In this document: positions 1 to 9,213 of the stretch, in pieces
Numbering within the stretch: position 1 is the stretch's first letter
Layout of the letters: each line of letters opens with the position of its first letter
Assembly: GCF_026672255.1 (NCBI RefSeq)
Contig: NZ_JAPOHA010000007.1
Location: 65,291 to 129,290 of the forward strand
From: Caproiciproducens galactitolivorans
GTDB taxonomy: Bacteria; Bacillota; Clostridia; Oscillospirales; Acutalibacteraceae
DNA: 64,000 bases
Direction: 5' to 3'
Notes under the pieces: model-generated
Told to the model about the DNA's origin: nothing
Databases searched by the model: none
What the model saw: only the letters and a program-made list of their open reading frames with translations
Position numbers and translations under genes: made by a program

Positions 1-101
1 CCCACCGGCGGTAAAGCGGCGAAAGCCGACAAGCCCGCGAGCGAAAGCCGATTTGGTTCGATTCCAAAGCCGACGGTATAGTCCGGATGAAAGAAGAGCG
101 C
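1..101 (+). promoter_or_regulatory. FMN riboswitch aptamer (5' end cut by window)
   Basis: The conserved RFN-element blocks appear in order: ACCGGCGGT near base 4, GCCCGCGAGC near 33, GATTC near 59, GCCGACGGTATAGTCCGGATG near 69-90, then AAGAAGAG. The first aptamer segment lies upstream of the window. It precedes a terminator and ribU, so it should shut off riboflavin uptake when FMN is plentiful. Confidence 0.93.
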
Positions 102-120
102 GCGTATTTGCGTAGGTAGT

Positions 121-149
121 CCCGTAGCTTTGCTGCGGGGCTTTTTTTC
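121..149 (+). terminator. Riboswitch expression-platform terminator
   Basis: A CCCGTAGC / GCTGCGGG stem with a TTT loop is followed by seven T residues, immediately after the FMN aptamer and before the ribU ribosome site. It is the expected OFF-state terminator. Confidence 0.88.
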
Positions 150-176
150 GTTGGCAGCGCAAAAGGAGAGAAAATT

Positions 177-746
177 ATGAAAACAAGCAAGAAAAACAGT
201 GTTATTTTCATGGCTCAATTGGGTATGCTTGCGGCGGTTTCCATTGTTTTAGTAGCTTTTGTCCGCATCCCGTTGATTCCCGCCGCACCTTTTCTGGAAT
301 ACGACATGGCGGATGCGCCGATCCTGATCGCGGCGATGCTGTTCGGTACGCTTCCTTCCATCGTCGTTCTCTTTGTCGTATCGGTTATACAGGCTTTCTT
401 ATTCGGCGGAAATGGCTGGGTCGGTCTTTTAATGCATTTTGTCGCATCCGGTGTTTTGGTCGTTCTGGTCGGGCAGTTCTATCATCACAGCCATAAATTT
501 TCCCATGCAGTCGTTGGCATGGTGCTCGGTACCCTCGCGATGACGGCCATCATGGTTCCGATGAACTATATTTTCACAGTGCACTTCTTTGGAACACCGA
601 AAGCGGTTGTCGACGCCATCCTGCTCCCCGGAATTATTCCATTCAATTTGATTAAAGCAGGCTTAAACAGTGTGATCGCCGGGGTCGTTTTCAAAGCATT
701 AACGCCGTTTATCAGTAAAAATAAAAATATGTTTACGGCGGCCTAA
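177..746 (+). CDS. ribU: Riboflavin ECF transporter S component RibU
   Basis: A 189-residue hydrophobic protein with about six membrane segments and the RibU-like stretch PLIPAAPFLEYDMADAP at about residues 34-50. RibU is the membrane substrate-binding subunit for riboflavin or FMN uptake. It works with the shared energy-coupling module EcfA1/A2/T, whose genes are not in this window. The ribosome site AAGGAGAG lies about 9 bases before ATG. The FMN riboswitch and terminator directly upstream support the substrate independently of homology. The gene stands alone and is followed by the promoter region of metK. Confidence 0.93.
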   Translation: MKTSKKNSVIFMAQLGMLAAVSIVLVAFVRIPLIPAAPFLEYDMADAPILIAAMLFGTLPSIVVLFVVSVIQAFLFGGNGWVGLLMHFVASGVLVVLVGQFYHHSHKFSHAVVGMVLGTLAMTAIMVPMNYIFTVHFFGTPKAVVDAILLPGIIPFNLIKAGLNSVIAGVVFKALTPFISKNKNMFTAA

Positions 747-775
747 TCCATTTCTTTTTATTTTTCACTTGTATA

Positions 776-804
776 TTTACATCGCATAGGATATATGCTA
801 TAAT
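776..804 (+). promoter_or_regulatory. Promoter for SAM riboswitch-metK
   Basis: TTTACA (776-781), a 17-base spacer, then a perfect TATAAT (799-804). Transcription would start about 20 bases before the SAM-I aptamer. Confidence 0.7.
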
Positions 805-825
805 GATGTAGTAAAATTAAATATG

Positions 826-926
826 CCCTTATCAAGAGTGACGGAGGGAACAGGCCCTATGATGTCCGGCAACCTACAGTGTGTAAGGTGCCAAATCCTG
901 CGGTAAAGCCGAAAGATGAGGTAATA
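826..926 (+). promoter_or_regulatory. SAM-I (S-box) riboswitch
   Basis: S-box signatures occur in order: CTTATCAAGAGTGACGGAGG at 829-848, GGCCCTATGATGTCCGGCAACC at 853-874, GGTGCCAAATCCTG, and GAAAGATGAG at 911-920. A terminator follows and then metK. High S-adenosylmethionine should stop transcription. Confidence 0.96.
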
Positions 927-930
927 ATAT

Positions 931-963
931 ACGCCGTTCGGACTTTACGAACGGCGTTTTTAT
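931..963 (+). terminator. SAM riboswitch terminator
   Basis: ACGCCGTTCG (931-940) pairs with CGAACGGCGT (948-957) around a GACTTTA loop, followed by a T-rich run. It ends about 37 bases before the metK start. Confidence 0.88.
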
Positions 964-999
964 TTTTATTTCATACTTGCTATTCTAGGAGGAAAGATT

Positions 1000-2184
1000 A
1001 TGTCAAGACACTTTTTTACTTCCGAGTCTGTTACGGAAGGGCATCCGGACAAAATGTGCGACCAGATCGCCGATGCCGTGCTGGATGAAATTATCGCACA
1101 GGACCCGCAGGCCCATGTCGCCTGTGAAGTTACCGCTACAACCGGTGTTATCCATGTGATGGGGGAAATCTCCACGGAATGCTATGTCGATATCCCCGCG
1201 ATTGCCCGGCAGGTGGTGCGGGACATCGGTTATGATAACCCGGCCTACGGCTTTGACGGAAACACCTGCGGCGTGATCACTTCCATCGACGTTCAGTCAC
1301 CCGATATTGCCATGGGCGTAAATCAGTCCTTTGAGGCAAAGCAGGGCGCAACCGACGAGAATGATTTAATCGGTGCGGGAGATCAGGGAATGATGTTCGG
1401 GTATGCCTGCAATGAAACGCCGGAGCTGATGCCGCTCGCCATATCGCTTGCGCACAAGCTTTCCAAGCGCCTGAGTGAAGTCCGCAAGGACAAAACACTC
1501 TCCTATTTAAGGCCGGACGGAAAAACGCAGGTAACGGTTGAATACGAAGGGGACGAGCCTGTTCGTGTGGACACCGTCGTCGTATCCACCCAGCATGACC
1601 CCGACGTTACACTGGAGCAAATCCGGAAAGATATTATTGCCAAGGTTATCAAACCGATTATTCCGGATAAGTGGATCGATGATAAAACAAAGTTCTATGT
1701 CAATCCGACCGGCCGCTTTGTAATCGGCGGACCGGTCGGCGACAGCGGACTGACCGGCAGAAAAATCATCGTTGACACTTACGGCGGTTACGGCAGGCAC
1801 GGAGGCGGCTCTTTCTCCGGTAAGGATCCGACCAAGGTTGACCGTTCCGCGGCTTACGCGGCGCGCTACGCTGCGAAAAACGTGGTTGCGGCGGGTTTAG
1901 CCAAAAAATGTGAAATCCAGCTTGCCTATGCGATCGGTGTAGCCAGACCGGTTTCCGTTATGGTCGAGACATTCGGAACGTCAAAATACAGCAACGACGA
2001 GCTTGCCGCCGCCGTTTCCAAGGTGTTTGACCTTCGCCCGACTGCAATTATCCGCGACCTGAATCTTCGCCGTCCGATTTACCGCTCAGTCTCCAATTAT
2101 GGGCATATGGGGCGTGAAGACCAGCATGTTTCCTGGGAAAAACGGGATAAAGCGGATGCCTTAAAAGCGGCTTTGGTAAAATAA
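1000..2184 (+). CDS. metK: S-adenosylmethionine synthetase
   Basis: A 394-residue protein, the usual MetK length. It makes S-adenosylmethionine from methionine and ATP in the cytoplasm. Visible family motifs are GHPDK at residues 14-18, GAGDQG near 125 and the glycine-rich GGGSFSGKD near 268. AGGAGGAAAG lies just before ATG. The SAM-I riboswitch upstream gives feedback control by its own product. luxS at 40.5 kb acts later in the same methyl cycle. A strong hairpin follows the stop codon. Confidence 0.98.
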   Translation: MSRHFFTSESVTEGHPDKMCDQIADAVLDEIIAQDPQAHVACEVTATTGVIHVMGEISTECYVDIPAIARQVVRDIGYDNPAYGFDGNTCGVITSIDVQSPDIAMGVNQSFEAKQGATDENDLIGAGDQGMMFGYACNETPELMPLAISLAHKLSKRLSEVRKDKTLSYLRPDGKTQVTVEYEGDEPVRVDTVVVSTQHDPDVTLEQIRKDIIAKVIKPIIPDKWIDDKTKFYVNPTGRFVIGGPVGDSGLTGRKIIVDTYGGYGRHGGGSFSGKDPTKVDRSAAYAARYAAKNVVAAGLAKKCEIQLAYAIGVARPVSVMVETFGTSKYSNDELAAAVSKVFDLRPTAIIRDLNLRRPIYRSVSNYGHMGREDQHVSWEKRDKADALKAALVK

Positions 2185-2191
2185 ATGGCAC

Positions 2192-2231
2192 AAAATCACC
2201 TCGTCACATAAACTGTGATGAGGTGATTTTT
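2192..2231 (+). terminator. metK terminator that includes the next gene's ribosome site
   Basis: Bases 2192-2208 pair with 2214-2230: a 17-bp stem with a single G-U wobble and a 5-base loop TAAAC. The 3' arm ends in TTTTT and contains AGGTGA (2221-2226), the ribosome site of the ATG at 2232. The hairpin can therefore stop metK transcription and, in any read-through RNA, hide the downstream ribosome site. Confidence 0.8.
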
Positions 2232-2570
2232 ATGCTCGAAATAATAGGAAAACTGTTTTTCGTGTTTCTGGCGATCCTCGGAGCAGTCGAAATTGTCCGG
2301 AGTTTTATTGCCTGGCTTCTCCGTCCAACGCATCATGCGGGAAAGCTTTATCTGGTGATTCCGATCGAAGGGCATGATGAGGAAGCGGAAATGCTTCTGG
2401 AAAGCGGCATTGAAAAACTGAAATGGATTCGCGGAGAAGAAAAGACGCTGGTTTGTCTGGACAAAGGAATGGACGAGGAAACCGGAAAGGTCTGCGGAAT
2501 TATAGCGAACCGGAATCCCGGGGTAGTAATCTGTAAGCCGGAGGAATTGGCGAATATTCTTGCAGAATAA
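2232..2570 (+). CDS. Small membrane-anchored protein of unknown function
   Basis: A 112-residue protein with one N-terminal membrane segment (about residues 4-28, LEIIGKLFFVFLAILGAVEI) and then a soluble acidic domain with VIPIEGHDEEAE near 43-54. The ATG at 2232 is preferred over 2223 because AGGTGA lies 5 bases before it. I do not recognise a named family. The soluble part alternates strands and helices, and it ends in a VVICKPEELANIL stretch. It lies between metK and recD2 on the same strand. Its ribosome site is buried in the metK terminator hairpin, so translation may be weak or conditional. Confidence 0.75.
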   Translation: MLEIIGKLFFVFLAILGAVEIVRSFIAWLLRPTHHAGKLYLVIPIEGHDEEAEMLLESGIEKLKWIRGEEKTLVCLDKGMDEETGKVCGIIANRNPGVVICKPEELANILAE

Positions 2571-2571
2571 T

Positions 2572-2600
2572 TTGCAAATACATACCCCATGTATTATACT
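2572..2600 (+). promoter_or_regulatory. recD2 promoter with inverted repeats
   Basis: TTGCAA (2572-2577), a 17-base spacer, then TATACT (2595-2600). The spacer holds a perfect ATACAT-N5-ATGTAT repeat (2578-2594). A second repeat, AGTTTAT-N6-ATAAACT, sits at the expected transcription start (2602-2621). Confidence 0.65.
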
Positions 2601-2632
2601 GAGTTTATAAGATGATAAACTGAGGGAGTTTA

Positions 2633-4849
2633 ATGAAGAACGAAAACTTGCTAGAAATGACCGGCTCAGTTGAGCAGGTCATTTTTAAAAATGAGAAAAA
2701 CGGATACGCAATTATTGAAATAAACAATGGGGAAGAGCTGGTAACCGTAGTAGGGATAATGCCGCTGGTAAGCGCGGGGGAAGAATTACGGGTAGTCGGC
2801 AACTGGATTAACAATCCCAACTACGGTACGCAGTTTAAAGCGGAGGCTTTTGAACGTTCAAAACCGTCCACAACGGTTGCCCTGCTCAAATATCTGGCTT
2901 CGGGCGCGATTAAAGGAATCGGGCCGAGTACCGCCGGAAAGATTGTGGACGCTTTTGGAATGAACACGCTGGATATTATTGAAAAGGAACCGGAACGCCT
3001 GTGTGAAATCAAGGGGATTACAAAGGCAAAAGTAAAAAAAATAAGCGAGGAATTTCAAAAAACGCACGGCATTAAGGAAATAATGCTTTCTCTTGGAAGC
3101 TACGGCATATCGCCGGAAGAATCCGTGCGGGTCTGGAAGTATTTCGGACCGGAATCGGCGGAACGCGTACAGGAAGACCCTTACTGCCTGTGCGGGGACG
3201 GGATTGAGATCGAATTCGACCGGGCGGACGGCATCGCCGCCTCGCTGGAACGTCCGCAGGACGACCGGTGCAGGATACGCGCCGGGATACTGCATGTTTT
3301 AAAGCATAATATCGCAAACGGCCACACCTGCCTGCCGGCGGACAAGCTGCTGAAGACATCTACAAGAATGCTTGGCATTGCGATGGAACTGGCAACTGAA
3401 ATGCTCGAGGAATTGAAGGCGGACGCCTCAATTATTTCCGCCGTTTTCAACGGCAGGGAATATATCTTTACTCCAAAACTGTATCGCTCCGAGGTCTATT
3501 CCGCCGGTCGGCTCCAGATGATGCTGCACTATCCCGCGCAGTCCATTATCGGAGTTGATGATTCCATTTCCGCCATTGAAGAGGCTTTTCAAATTCAATA
3601 TGCGGACGGGCAGAAACAGGCGATCAAAGAGGCACTGTTAAAGGGAATTCTGATTTTAACCGGCGGCCCCGGCACCGGAAAAACAACGACCTTAAATGCG
3701 ATTATTAAGATATTGGAGGAAAAAGGAGAGAAAGTCCTGCTGGCCGCTCCGACCGGAAGAGCCGCAAAGCGGATGTCGGAACTGACGGGGCAGGAGGCAA
3801 AAACCATCCACCGCATGCTTCAGGTGGAATGGGATGAAAACGATCTGCCGGTTTTTGCCAAAAATGAGAAAAACTTACTAGAATGCGATGCGCTGGTAAT
3901 AGACGAGCTTTCCATGGTGGACACAAATCTGTTTGAAGCGGTCCTGCGCGCCTTGCCGCTTGGAAGCCGCTTGATCATGGTCGGCGACTGCGATCAACTT
4001 CCTTCCGTCGGCCCGGGCAATGTTTTGAGGGATTTAATAGTGACCAACCGTTTTCCGGTCGTACAGCTTGATCGGATTTTCAGACAGTCCATGCAGAGCC
4101 TGATTATTACGAACGCGCATCGGATCGTAAAGGGGCAGATGCCGGAGCTTGCCGACCACAGCAGCGACTTTTTCTTTTTGCCCAGCAACGACCCTTCGGA
4201 AATCCGCAGAACGATTGTTGAACTGTGCGTAACCCGTCTGCCCGCCAGTTACGGGTATTCCCCGCTGACCGATATTCAGGTGCTTTCCCCCGGCAGAAAA
4301 GGGGAGCTTGGCACCATGGAGCTGAATAAGAGAATTCAGGCGGCGGTGAATCCGCCGGATAAGTCCAAGAAGGAGGTTAGCATTAACGGCATTCTTTTCC
4401 GCGAAGGCGATAAAGTGATGCAGGTGAAGAATAACTATAATCTTTCCTGGTCCAAATCAGACGGCTCCTGCGGCGAAGGGGTTTTTAACGGTGATCTGGG
4501 CATCCTTTGCGCCGTTGACCGGAGAGCTTCCACTTTAACGGTGCTGATGGATGACCGCGTCGTACTGTATGAACTGGAAACCGCGGCCGAACTGGAACTC
4601 GCTTATGCAATGACCGTCCACAAGAGCCAGGGCAATGAATTTCCGGCGGTCGTCATGCCCATGTACCTGGGGGCGCCCCAGCTTTCTTACCGGAATCTGC
4701 TGTATACGGCGATTACCCGCGCGCGGTCTTTATTAATCCTTGTGGGTACACGAAGGACCATCCAGACAATGATCGACAATAATAAAAAAACGCGTCGGTA
4801 TACCGGGCTCTCTTACTTTTTGACGGAAGGAGCGGAAAATGAAGAATAA
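2633..4849 (+). CDS. recD2: RecD2-type ATP-dependent DNA helicase
   Basis: A 738-residue superfamily 1B helicase of the RecD2/YrrC type, which works without RecBC and acts in DNA repair and replication-fork maintenance. Seen in order: an N-terminal OB-like region, helix-hairpin-helix stretches (IKGIGPSTAGKI near residue 92, IKGITKAKV near 127), Walker A GGPGTGKTT near 344-352, a DEXX-like VIDELSMVD near 423, and the C-terminal VHKSQGNEFP motif near 663. GAGGGAG lies 6 bases before ATG. The stop codon overlaps comF, so the two are co-transcribed. The long N-terminal extension separates it from enterobacterial RecD. Confidence 0.95.
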   Translation: MKNENLLEMTGSVEQVIFKNEKNGYAIIEINNGEELVTVVGIMPLVSAGEELRVVGNWINNPNYGTQFKAEAFERSKPSTTVALLKYLASGAIKGIGPSTAGKIVDAFGMNTLDIIEKEPERLCEIKGITKAKVKKISEEFQKTHGIKEIMLSLGSYGISPEESVRVWKYFGPESAERVQEDPYCLCGDGIEIEFDRADGIAASLERPQDDRCRIRAGILHVLKHNIANGHTCLPADKLLKTSTRMLGIAMELATEMLEELKADASIISAVFNGREYIFTPKLYRSEVYSAGRLQMMLHYPAQSIIGVDDSISAIEEAFQIQYADGQKQAIKEALLKGILILTGGPGTGKTTTLNAIIKILEEKGEKVLLAAPTGRAAKRMSELTGQEAKTIHRMLQVEWDENDLPVFAKNEKNLLECDALVIDELSMVDTNLFEAVLRALPLGSRLIMVGDCDQLPSVGPGNVLRDLIVTNRFPVVQLDRIFRQSMQSLIITNAHRIVKGQMPELADHSSDFFFLPSNDPSEIRRTIVELCVTRLPASYGYSPLTDIQVLSPGRKGELGTMELNKRIQAAVNPPDKSKKEVSINGILFREGDKVMQVKNNYNLSWSKSDGSCGEGVFNGDLGILCAVDRRASTLTVLMDDRVVLYELETAAELELAYAMTVHKSQGNEFPAVVMPMYLGAPQLSYRNLLYTAITRARSLLILVGTRRTIQTMIDNNKKTRRYTGLSYFLTEGAENEE

Positions 4850-5501
4850 AGGGATTTTCGCTGCGCTTTTGGATATGATTTTCCCGCCGCGATGCGTTTT
4901 CTGCAATGAAATTCTTTTGCCCGGGGCAAAGGTTTGCAAGAAATGCGCGAAAGAAATAACACAGATCAATCGTGTGAAATGCATTGTTCTGCCGGCTTCG
5001 GGAAAAACTATTTCTTGCGTATCTCCGTTCGCATATGAAAATAAAATCCGGCAGTCCATTCTTCAGTTTAAGTTTCACGGACACAGGGATTTTGCGGGCA
5101 TTTATGCGGAAAAAATGGCGGAGCTGGTTCAGAATCAGTTTCCGGAAATTTCTTTTGATTTCATAACGTCCGTTCCGATTTCTTCGGAAAGACGAAAGAT
5201 AAGGGGTTACAACCAATCCGAACTTCTGGCAAGATCGGTTTCCCAATGCTTATCCGTTCCCTATGACGACTGTTTAGTGAAAATAAAAAACAACAGGGAA
5301 CAGCATAAATTGAGTGAAAAAGAACGTTTAAAAAATGTCTTAGGCGTTTATCAGGCTAAAAACACGGAGAAAATATCTGGGAAAAGCGTCCTTTTAATTG
5401 ACGATATTGTTACTACGGGAGCAACGCTCAGCGCATGCGCCGCAATGCTTTATCAGAATGGAGCCAAATTTGTGGCCTGCGCAACAGTTGCGGAAGTATA
5501 G
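4839..5501 (+). CDS. comF: ComF family phosphoribosyltransferase-like protein
   Basis: A 220-residue protein. An N-terminal four-cysteine zinc motif is visible (C19, C22, C33, C36). The C-terminal phosphoribosyltransferase fold carries the PRPP-loop motif LLIDDIVTTGAT near residues 186-197. ComF family members take part in handling incoming single-stranded DNA during natural competence; the exact biochemistry is unsettled. The start overlaps the end of recD2 by 11 bases, with GGAAGGAG just upstream. No other com genes are present, so a housekeeping role in DNA repair with RecD2 is possible. Confidence 0.9.
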   Translation: MKNKGIFAALLDMIFPPRCVFCNEILLPGAKVCKKCAKEITQINRVKCIVLPASGKTISCVSPFAYENKIRQSILQFKFHGHRDFAGIYAEKMAELVQNQFPEISFDFITSVPISSERRKIRGYNQSELLARSVSQCLSVPYDDCLVKIKNNREQHKLSEKERLKNVLGVYQAKNTEKISGKSVLLIDDIVTTGATLSACAAMLYQNGAKFVACATVAEV

Positions 5502-5510
5502 TTTAAAAAG

Positions 5511-5539
5511 TTGAAATATCTCGTATTATGTAATATAAT
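5511..5539 (+). promoter_or_regulatory. Promoter of the mreB-type gene
   Basis: TTGAAA (5511-5516), a 17-base spacer, then a perfect TATAAT (5534-5539), about 30 bases before the start codon. Confidence 0.75.
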
Positions 5540-5569
5540 ATTTGGGACATAAAGATTGGATGTGGTTGT

Positions 5570-6595
5570 GTGTTGGGAACAGATATTGCGATCGATTTGG
5601 GTACATCGGCCGTCAAAATTTATCTTGACGGGAAGGGCATTATACTTAACGAACCGGCAATTGTTGCCGTAAATGTAGAAACAGACGAAATCGTAGCGAC
5701 CGGATCAGAAGCGTATAAAATGATTGGCAGGACTTCGGATAAAATAGATGTTGTTCATCCGCTTTGCAACGGGGTAATTTCAAACTTTGATTTAGCGCAG
5801 CATTTAATCAGCACATATTTAAAGAAAATCAGCGGCAGTAAGGTTTTTATGCCCCGCGTGGTTGTAAGCGTGCCCTGCCAGATTACCGAAGTGGAAAAGC
5901 GCGCGGTTGTAGATGCCATCAGCGCGGCAGGCGTACGGAAGATCTGTTTAATTGAAGAACCGGTTGCGGCCGCAATGGGCGCCGGGGTAAACATCGCAAC
6001 GCCGCACGGAACTTTGATTGTGGATATCGGCGGCGGTACGACGGATATGGCCGTGCTGTCCCTGAGCGGGATTGCGATTTCCCGGTCCATTAAGGTTGCG
6101 GGAAATGCGTTTGACGAGGCTGTTATCAAATATATCCGCAAGAAATACAACCTGATTATCGGCCAGCGTACGGCAGAAGACGCAAAGATTGCAATCGGCT
6201 GCGTATACCCGAGAAAGGAACTGGTTTCCCACAGGGTAAAAGGGCGCAACGCGATGACCGGTTTGCCGCAGTGGGCCGATATCAGCTGTGACGAAATGCT
6301 GGAAGCTTTGATTGAACCGGCGATGCAGATTGTTCGCACCATTCAGGAAATGCTCGAAAAAACGCCTCCGGAACTGATGGGGGACGTTTATTCCGACGGC
6401 ATTATTTTAACGGGCGGATCGGCGCAGCTTGCCGGATTTGATACACTGATCTCGAAAAAAGCGAAAATGGCCGTCCATATTGCGGAGGATTCACAAATAT
6501 GCGTTGCACTGGGTGCTGGTAAAGCAATTCAGTTTATTGATGATATACAGAATAAAGGCTATGGCATTTTAAATCCGCTTAGTGCCGCATACTAA
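5570..6595 (+). CDS. MreB/Mbl-family actin-like cell-shape protein
   Basis: A 341-residue bacterial actin. The phosphate-1 motif DIAIDLGTSAVKIY is at the N-terminus, IEEPVAAAMGAG and DIGGGTTDMAV lie in the centre (near residues 129-160), and the adenosine motif GIILTGGSAQLAG is near 282. These proteins form membrane-bound filaments that guide side-wall synthesis. GTG at 5570 is used here; TTG at 5573 is an alternative, and neither has a strong ribosome site. It has its own promoter and terminator and no mreC or mreD beside it, so it may be an extra copy (Mbl or MreBH type). Confidence 0.9.
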   Translation: MLGTDIAIDLGTSAVKIYLDGKGIILNEPAIVAVNVETDEIVATGSEAYKMIGRTSDKIDVVHPLCNGVISNFDLAQHLISTYLKKISGSKVFMPRVVVSVPCQITEVEKRAVVDAISAAGVRKICLIEEPVAAAMGAGVNIATPHGTLIVDIGGGTTDMAVLSLSGIAISRSIKVAGNAFDEAVIKYIRKKYNLIIGQRTAEDAKIAIGCVYPRKELVSHRVKGRNAMTGLPQWADISCDEMLEALIEPAMQIVRTIQEMLEKTPPELMGDVYSDGIILTGGSAQLAGFDTLISKKAKMAVHIAEDSQICVALGAGKAIQFIDDIQNKGYGILNPLSAAY

Positions 6596-6886
6596 AGAAA
6601 AACAAACAAGAGAGTGCTGCTGTATTTTTACGGCAGCGCTTTTTTATTTGCATCAACAGGTTAATACAGGGAAGATACTTCCGCCTGTTTCAAAAAATCA
6701 GGGTGTGAGTATCTGTTGAAGAAAGATTTTATCAATTCTATGAGTTCACATTTTATTCGGTTACAATTTAGTAATTTTTGTTAAATTTACGTAATATTAC
6801 CAATGATTTTTATACAGAATTAACTTTCTTGTTCGACAATATATAATTATTTTATCAAATCAAGCGGAAGAAAGAGGGTATCGAAA
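6596..6886. other. Intergenic region before the chemoreceptor gene
   Basis: A 291-base AT-rich gap. The first 50 bases hold the terminator of the mreB-type gene. TATAAT at 6842-6847 may be the -10 box of the chemoreceptor gene, but its -35 region (ATTAAC, 6819-6824) is poor. No convincing small gene was seen. Confidence 0.5.
6613..6648 (+). terminator. Terminator of the mreB-type gene
   Basis: AGTGCTGCTG (6613-6622) pairs with CGGCAGCGCT (6631-6640), using two G-U wobbles, around TATTTTTA. Six T residues follow. Confidence 0.8.
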
Positions 6887-8890
6887 ATGATGGAATCGAA
6901 GAAGAATATCACTGGGAAACTGGCATTCAAAATTCCTCTGAAAATTATTTCTGCGGTCGTGATGATGATTGTATTTATCTGTATTTTTCTAAATATTTAT
7001 TTATCAAATTTACAGCAAAAATCGGTAATGAACAATATCAACGCGGTGGCGGAAAACAACGCTTACCTTGTGTCCGATTACCTGAATAACTTAAAGACCG
7101 TTTCGGGATCCTTTTCAAAACAGGTCTATCAGTACAAATCGCTAGATGCCGGTCTTAGGGATCAGTTTATACGCAAGAGCCTGGATTCCTATCTGGATGA
7201 CGAGCGCATCTTTTCCGCTTATGTTGCCTTGGAACCGAATTCGCTGTTCGACAATACGCCGCAGGGCCGGTCGTACTATGAATACCGCGATGGAAGCAAT
7301 AAAAAATTAGACGTCAACAGTGATTTTGATACATACAAAGACGGGGAATATTACGCCGTTTCAAAACAGACCGGAAAAGCGCATATTACGGAACCGTATT
7401 CCTATAAGCTTTCCAACGGCAACACCGTGTGGCTTATCACCATCAGCAGCCCGATTCTGGACAGCAGCGGAAAGTTTTTAGGTGTTGCAACCGCGGATAT
7501 TCTAACCGACACGATTAATAACCTTCAATATAACTTAGGCGGTTATACTACGTCGGACAACTATATTCTTTCAACCGGTTCGCTCTATGTTTCCGATACG
7601 GCGGATAAGAAAAAGTCCGGTACCGCTTTTTCGGCAAAAGAGGACAGTTCCCTTTTTAAAGTGAGCCAGCCGTTAAAAATTGATGGAATAGACAATAAAT
7701 GGAGCAGCAATTTTACTGTTCAAAAATCCGAGGCGTTAAAGGATGTTACCCTGCTTACCTTTTTGATTTCAATGGTTGGAATCGTCGGGATACTCATGAT
7801 CGGATTCCTCATTATCCTGATTATCCGGAGGTCCCTTGCTCCGGTTGGCAAGATTGTTGCGCTTTCAAAAGAAATGGGCAACGGCAACCTGAATTCGGAA
7901 ATTAATGTCCAAACCAAGGACGAGCTTGGGGAACTGGCGGCCATTTCCAAAGAGACCTCGCAGAGGCTGAGTGAGTATGTGGGGGAAATATCGCAGGTTT
8001 TAACGGAAATAGCCAATGGAAATCTGAAAGTGGATGTTACACGCGATTACGTAGGGGATTTTGCTCCGATCAAAAAGGCCCTGCTGAAAATTATCGAGTC
8101 GCTGAATATGGCGTTTTCCGAAATCGGCACCGCCGCCATGCAGGTTTCGACCGGTGCGAATGAAATCGCCAATGGCGCCGAGTCCCTTTCCAACGGCGCA
8201 ACCGAGCAGGCCGGTTCTTTGGAAGAACTTTCCGCCTCGATCGATGAGATATCCCGGAAGGTAAAACAAAATGCCGGCGATGCGAATCATGCGAAAACGC
8301 TTGCGGAAGATGCCGAAAGAGAGCTGCAAATCGGCAAGGATACAACCGGTGAAATGATCTTAGCGATCGATCAGATCCGCGATACTTCCATGGAGATTAC
8401 AAAGATTATTAAGACGATTGACGACATCGCTTTCCAAACCAATATCTTGGCGCTGAACGCCGCCGTGGAAGCGGCAAGAGCGGGTACCGCCGGAAAGGGA
8501 TTCGCCGTTGTGGCCGATGAGGTCAGGAATCTCGCGAGCAAGAGCGCGGAAGCCGCCAAACATACGACAGCCTTGATCGATAATTCCGTCAGCGCGGTAG
8601 AAAACGGGACAAAAATAGCAGCGAAAACGGCGGAACTTTTGAATTTGATTATTCAAAAATTCACGGATGTCAACAACCTGGTAACGGAGATCGCGGACGC
8701 TTCCAATGAACAGGCGAGTTCGATTGCGCAGATCGATGTCGGCGTTTCACAGATTTCCTCCGTTGTCCAGACAAACTCCGCGACGGCGGAGGAGAGCGCG
8801 GCGTCCTCCGAAGAGCTTTCCGCTCAGGCAAATCTTCTTCAGGAACGGTTGGCCAAATTTGAACTGAAAACAGACCGGAAAATGCTTTAA
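6887..8890 (+). CDS. Methyl-accepting chemotaxis protein (dCache type)
   Basis: A 667-residue transmembrane receptor. Membrane segment 1 is at about residues 20-42 and segment 2 at about 288-312. Between them is a large extracellular domain of the dCache kind. A HAMP domain follows at about 313-365, then a second HAMP-like segment ([16 protein letters not shown] near 378-393), then the signalling domain with the conserved tip [18 protein letters not shown] near 514-531. It senses an extracellular ligand and controls CheA; the ligand cannot be told from sequence. GAGGG precedes ATG by 8 bases. No flagellar or che genes are in the window. Confidence 0.95.
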   Translation: MMESKKNITGKLAFKIPLKIISAVVMMIVFICIFLNIYLSNLQQKSVMNNINAVAENNAYLVSDYLNNLKTVSGSFSKQVYQYKSLDAGLRDQFIRKSLDSYLDDERIFSAYVALEPNSLFDNTPQGRSYYEYRDGSNKKLDVNSDFDTYKDGEYYAVSKQTGKAHITEPYSYKLSNGNTVWLITISSPILDSSGKFLGVATADILTDTINNLQYNLGGYTTSDNYILSTGSLYVSDTADKKKSGTAFSAKEDSSLFKVSQPLKIDGIDNKWSSNFTVQKSEALKDVTLLTFLISMVGIVGILMIGFLIILIIRRSLAPVGKIVALSKEMGNGNLNSEINVQTKDELGELAAISKETSQRLSEYVGEISQVLTEIANGNLKVDVTRDYVGDFAPIKKALLKIIESLNMAFSEIGTAAMQVSTGANEIANGAESLSNGATEQAGSLEELSASIDEISRKVKQNAGDANHAKTLAEDAERELQIGKDTTGEMILAIDQIRDTSMEITKIIKTIDDIAFQTNILALNAAVEAARAGTAGKGFAVVADEVRNLASKSAEAAKHTTALIDNSVSAVENGTKIAAKTAELLNLIIQKFTDVNNLVTEIADASNEQASSIAQIDVGVSQISSVVQTNSATAEESAASSEELSAQANLLQERLAKFELKTDRKML

Positions 8891-8910
8891 AACGCACAAA
8901 GCATAAAAAC

Positions 8911-8940
8911 AAAAGCCGCTGTATTGCAGCGGCTTTTGCA
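8911..8940. terminator. Bidirectional terminator
   Basis: AAAAGCCGCTG (8911-8921) pairs with CAGCGGCTTTT (8927-8937) around TATTG. The flanking A and T runs let it work on both strands. It separates the chemoreceptor gene from the convergent small gene. Confidence 0.85.
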
Positions 8941-8954
8941 TATTCTCGTGAAAT

Positions 8955-9191
8955 TTATTTACTCATCATATAGTTGATAAACATTAATTCATCTTCCGGA
9001 TTTTCTACGTTCAGCTCCGCGGAAACCGTGGAGTTTTTCGCGCCTTCCAGAAGTGCGCGGACACCGTAAAGCTGGCAGAGTTTGCTTTTCAGATTCAGTG
9101 TGTTGCCGTCTTCTGTAATAAGATATACGTTTCCTTTGGCCTTGTCCAAAAGTTCGATCAGTTTCACTACGTCAATGTCGTAAAGTTTCAT
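8955..9191 (-). CDS. Small protein of unknown function (78 residues)
   Basis: A 78-residue acidic cytoplasmic protein with no membrane segment or cysteine motif. It opens MKLYDIDVVKLIELLDKAKG, continues with a short strand-rich VYLITEDGNTLNLKSKL segment, and ends in PEDELMFINYMMSK. AGGAGG lies 8 bases before ATG on the reverse strand, with a good promoter upstream. I do not recognise the family. It is transcribed alone, convergent with the chemoreceptor gene. The clean promoter, ribosome site and terminator argue that it is real. Confidence 0.8.
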   Translation of the reverse strand: MKLYDIDVVKLIELLDKAKGNVYLITEDGNTLNLKSKLCQLYGVRALLEGAKNSTVSAELNVENPEDELMFINYMMSK

Positions 9192-9213
9192 ATTTCTAAC
9201 CTCCTGTTTTTCG

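Noticed and set aside
879-1088. Forward open frame crossing the SAM riboswitch
   Set aside because: It overlaps the aptamer, the terminator and the metK start, and has no ribosome site.
6780-6850. SigmaD-type flagellar promoter before the chemoreceptor gene
   Set aside because: Only a partial TTCGACAAT-like string was found, at the wrong spacing from any TAAA-type -35 box.
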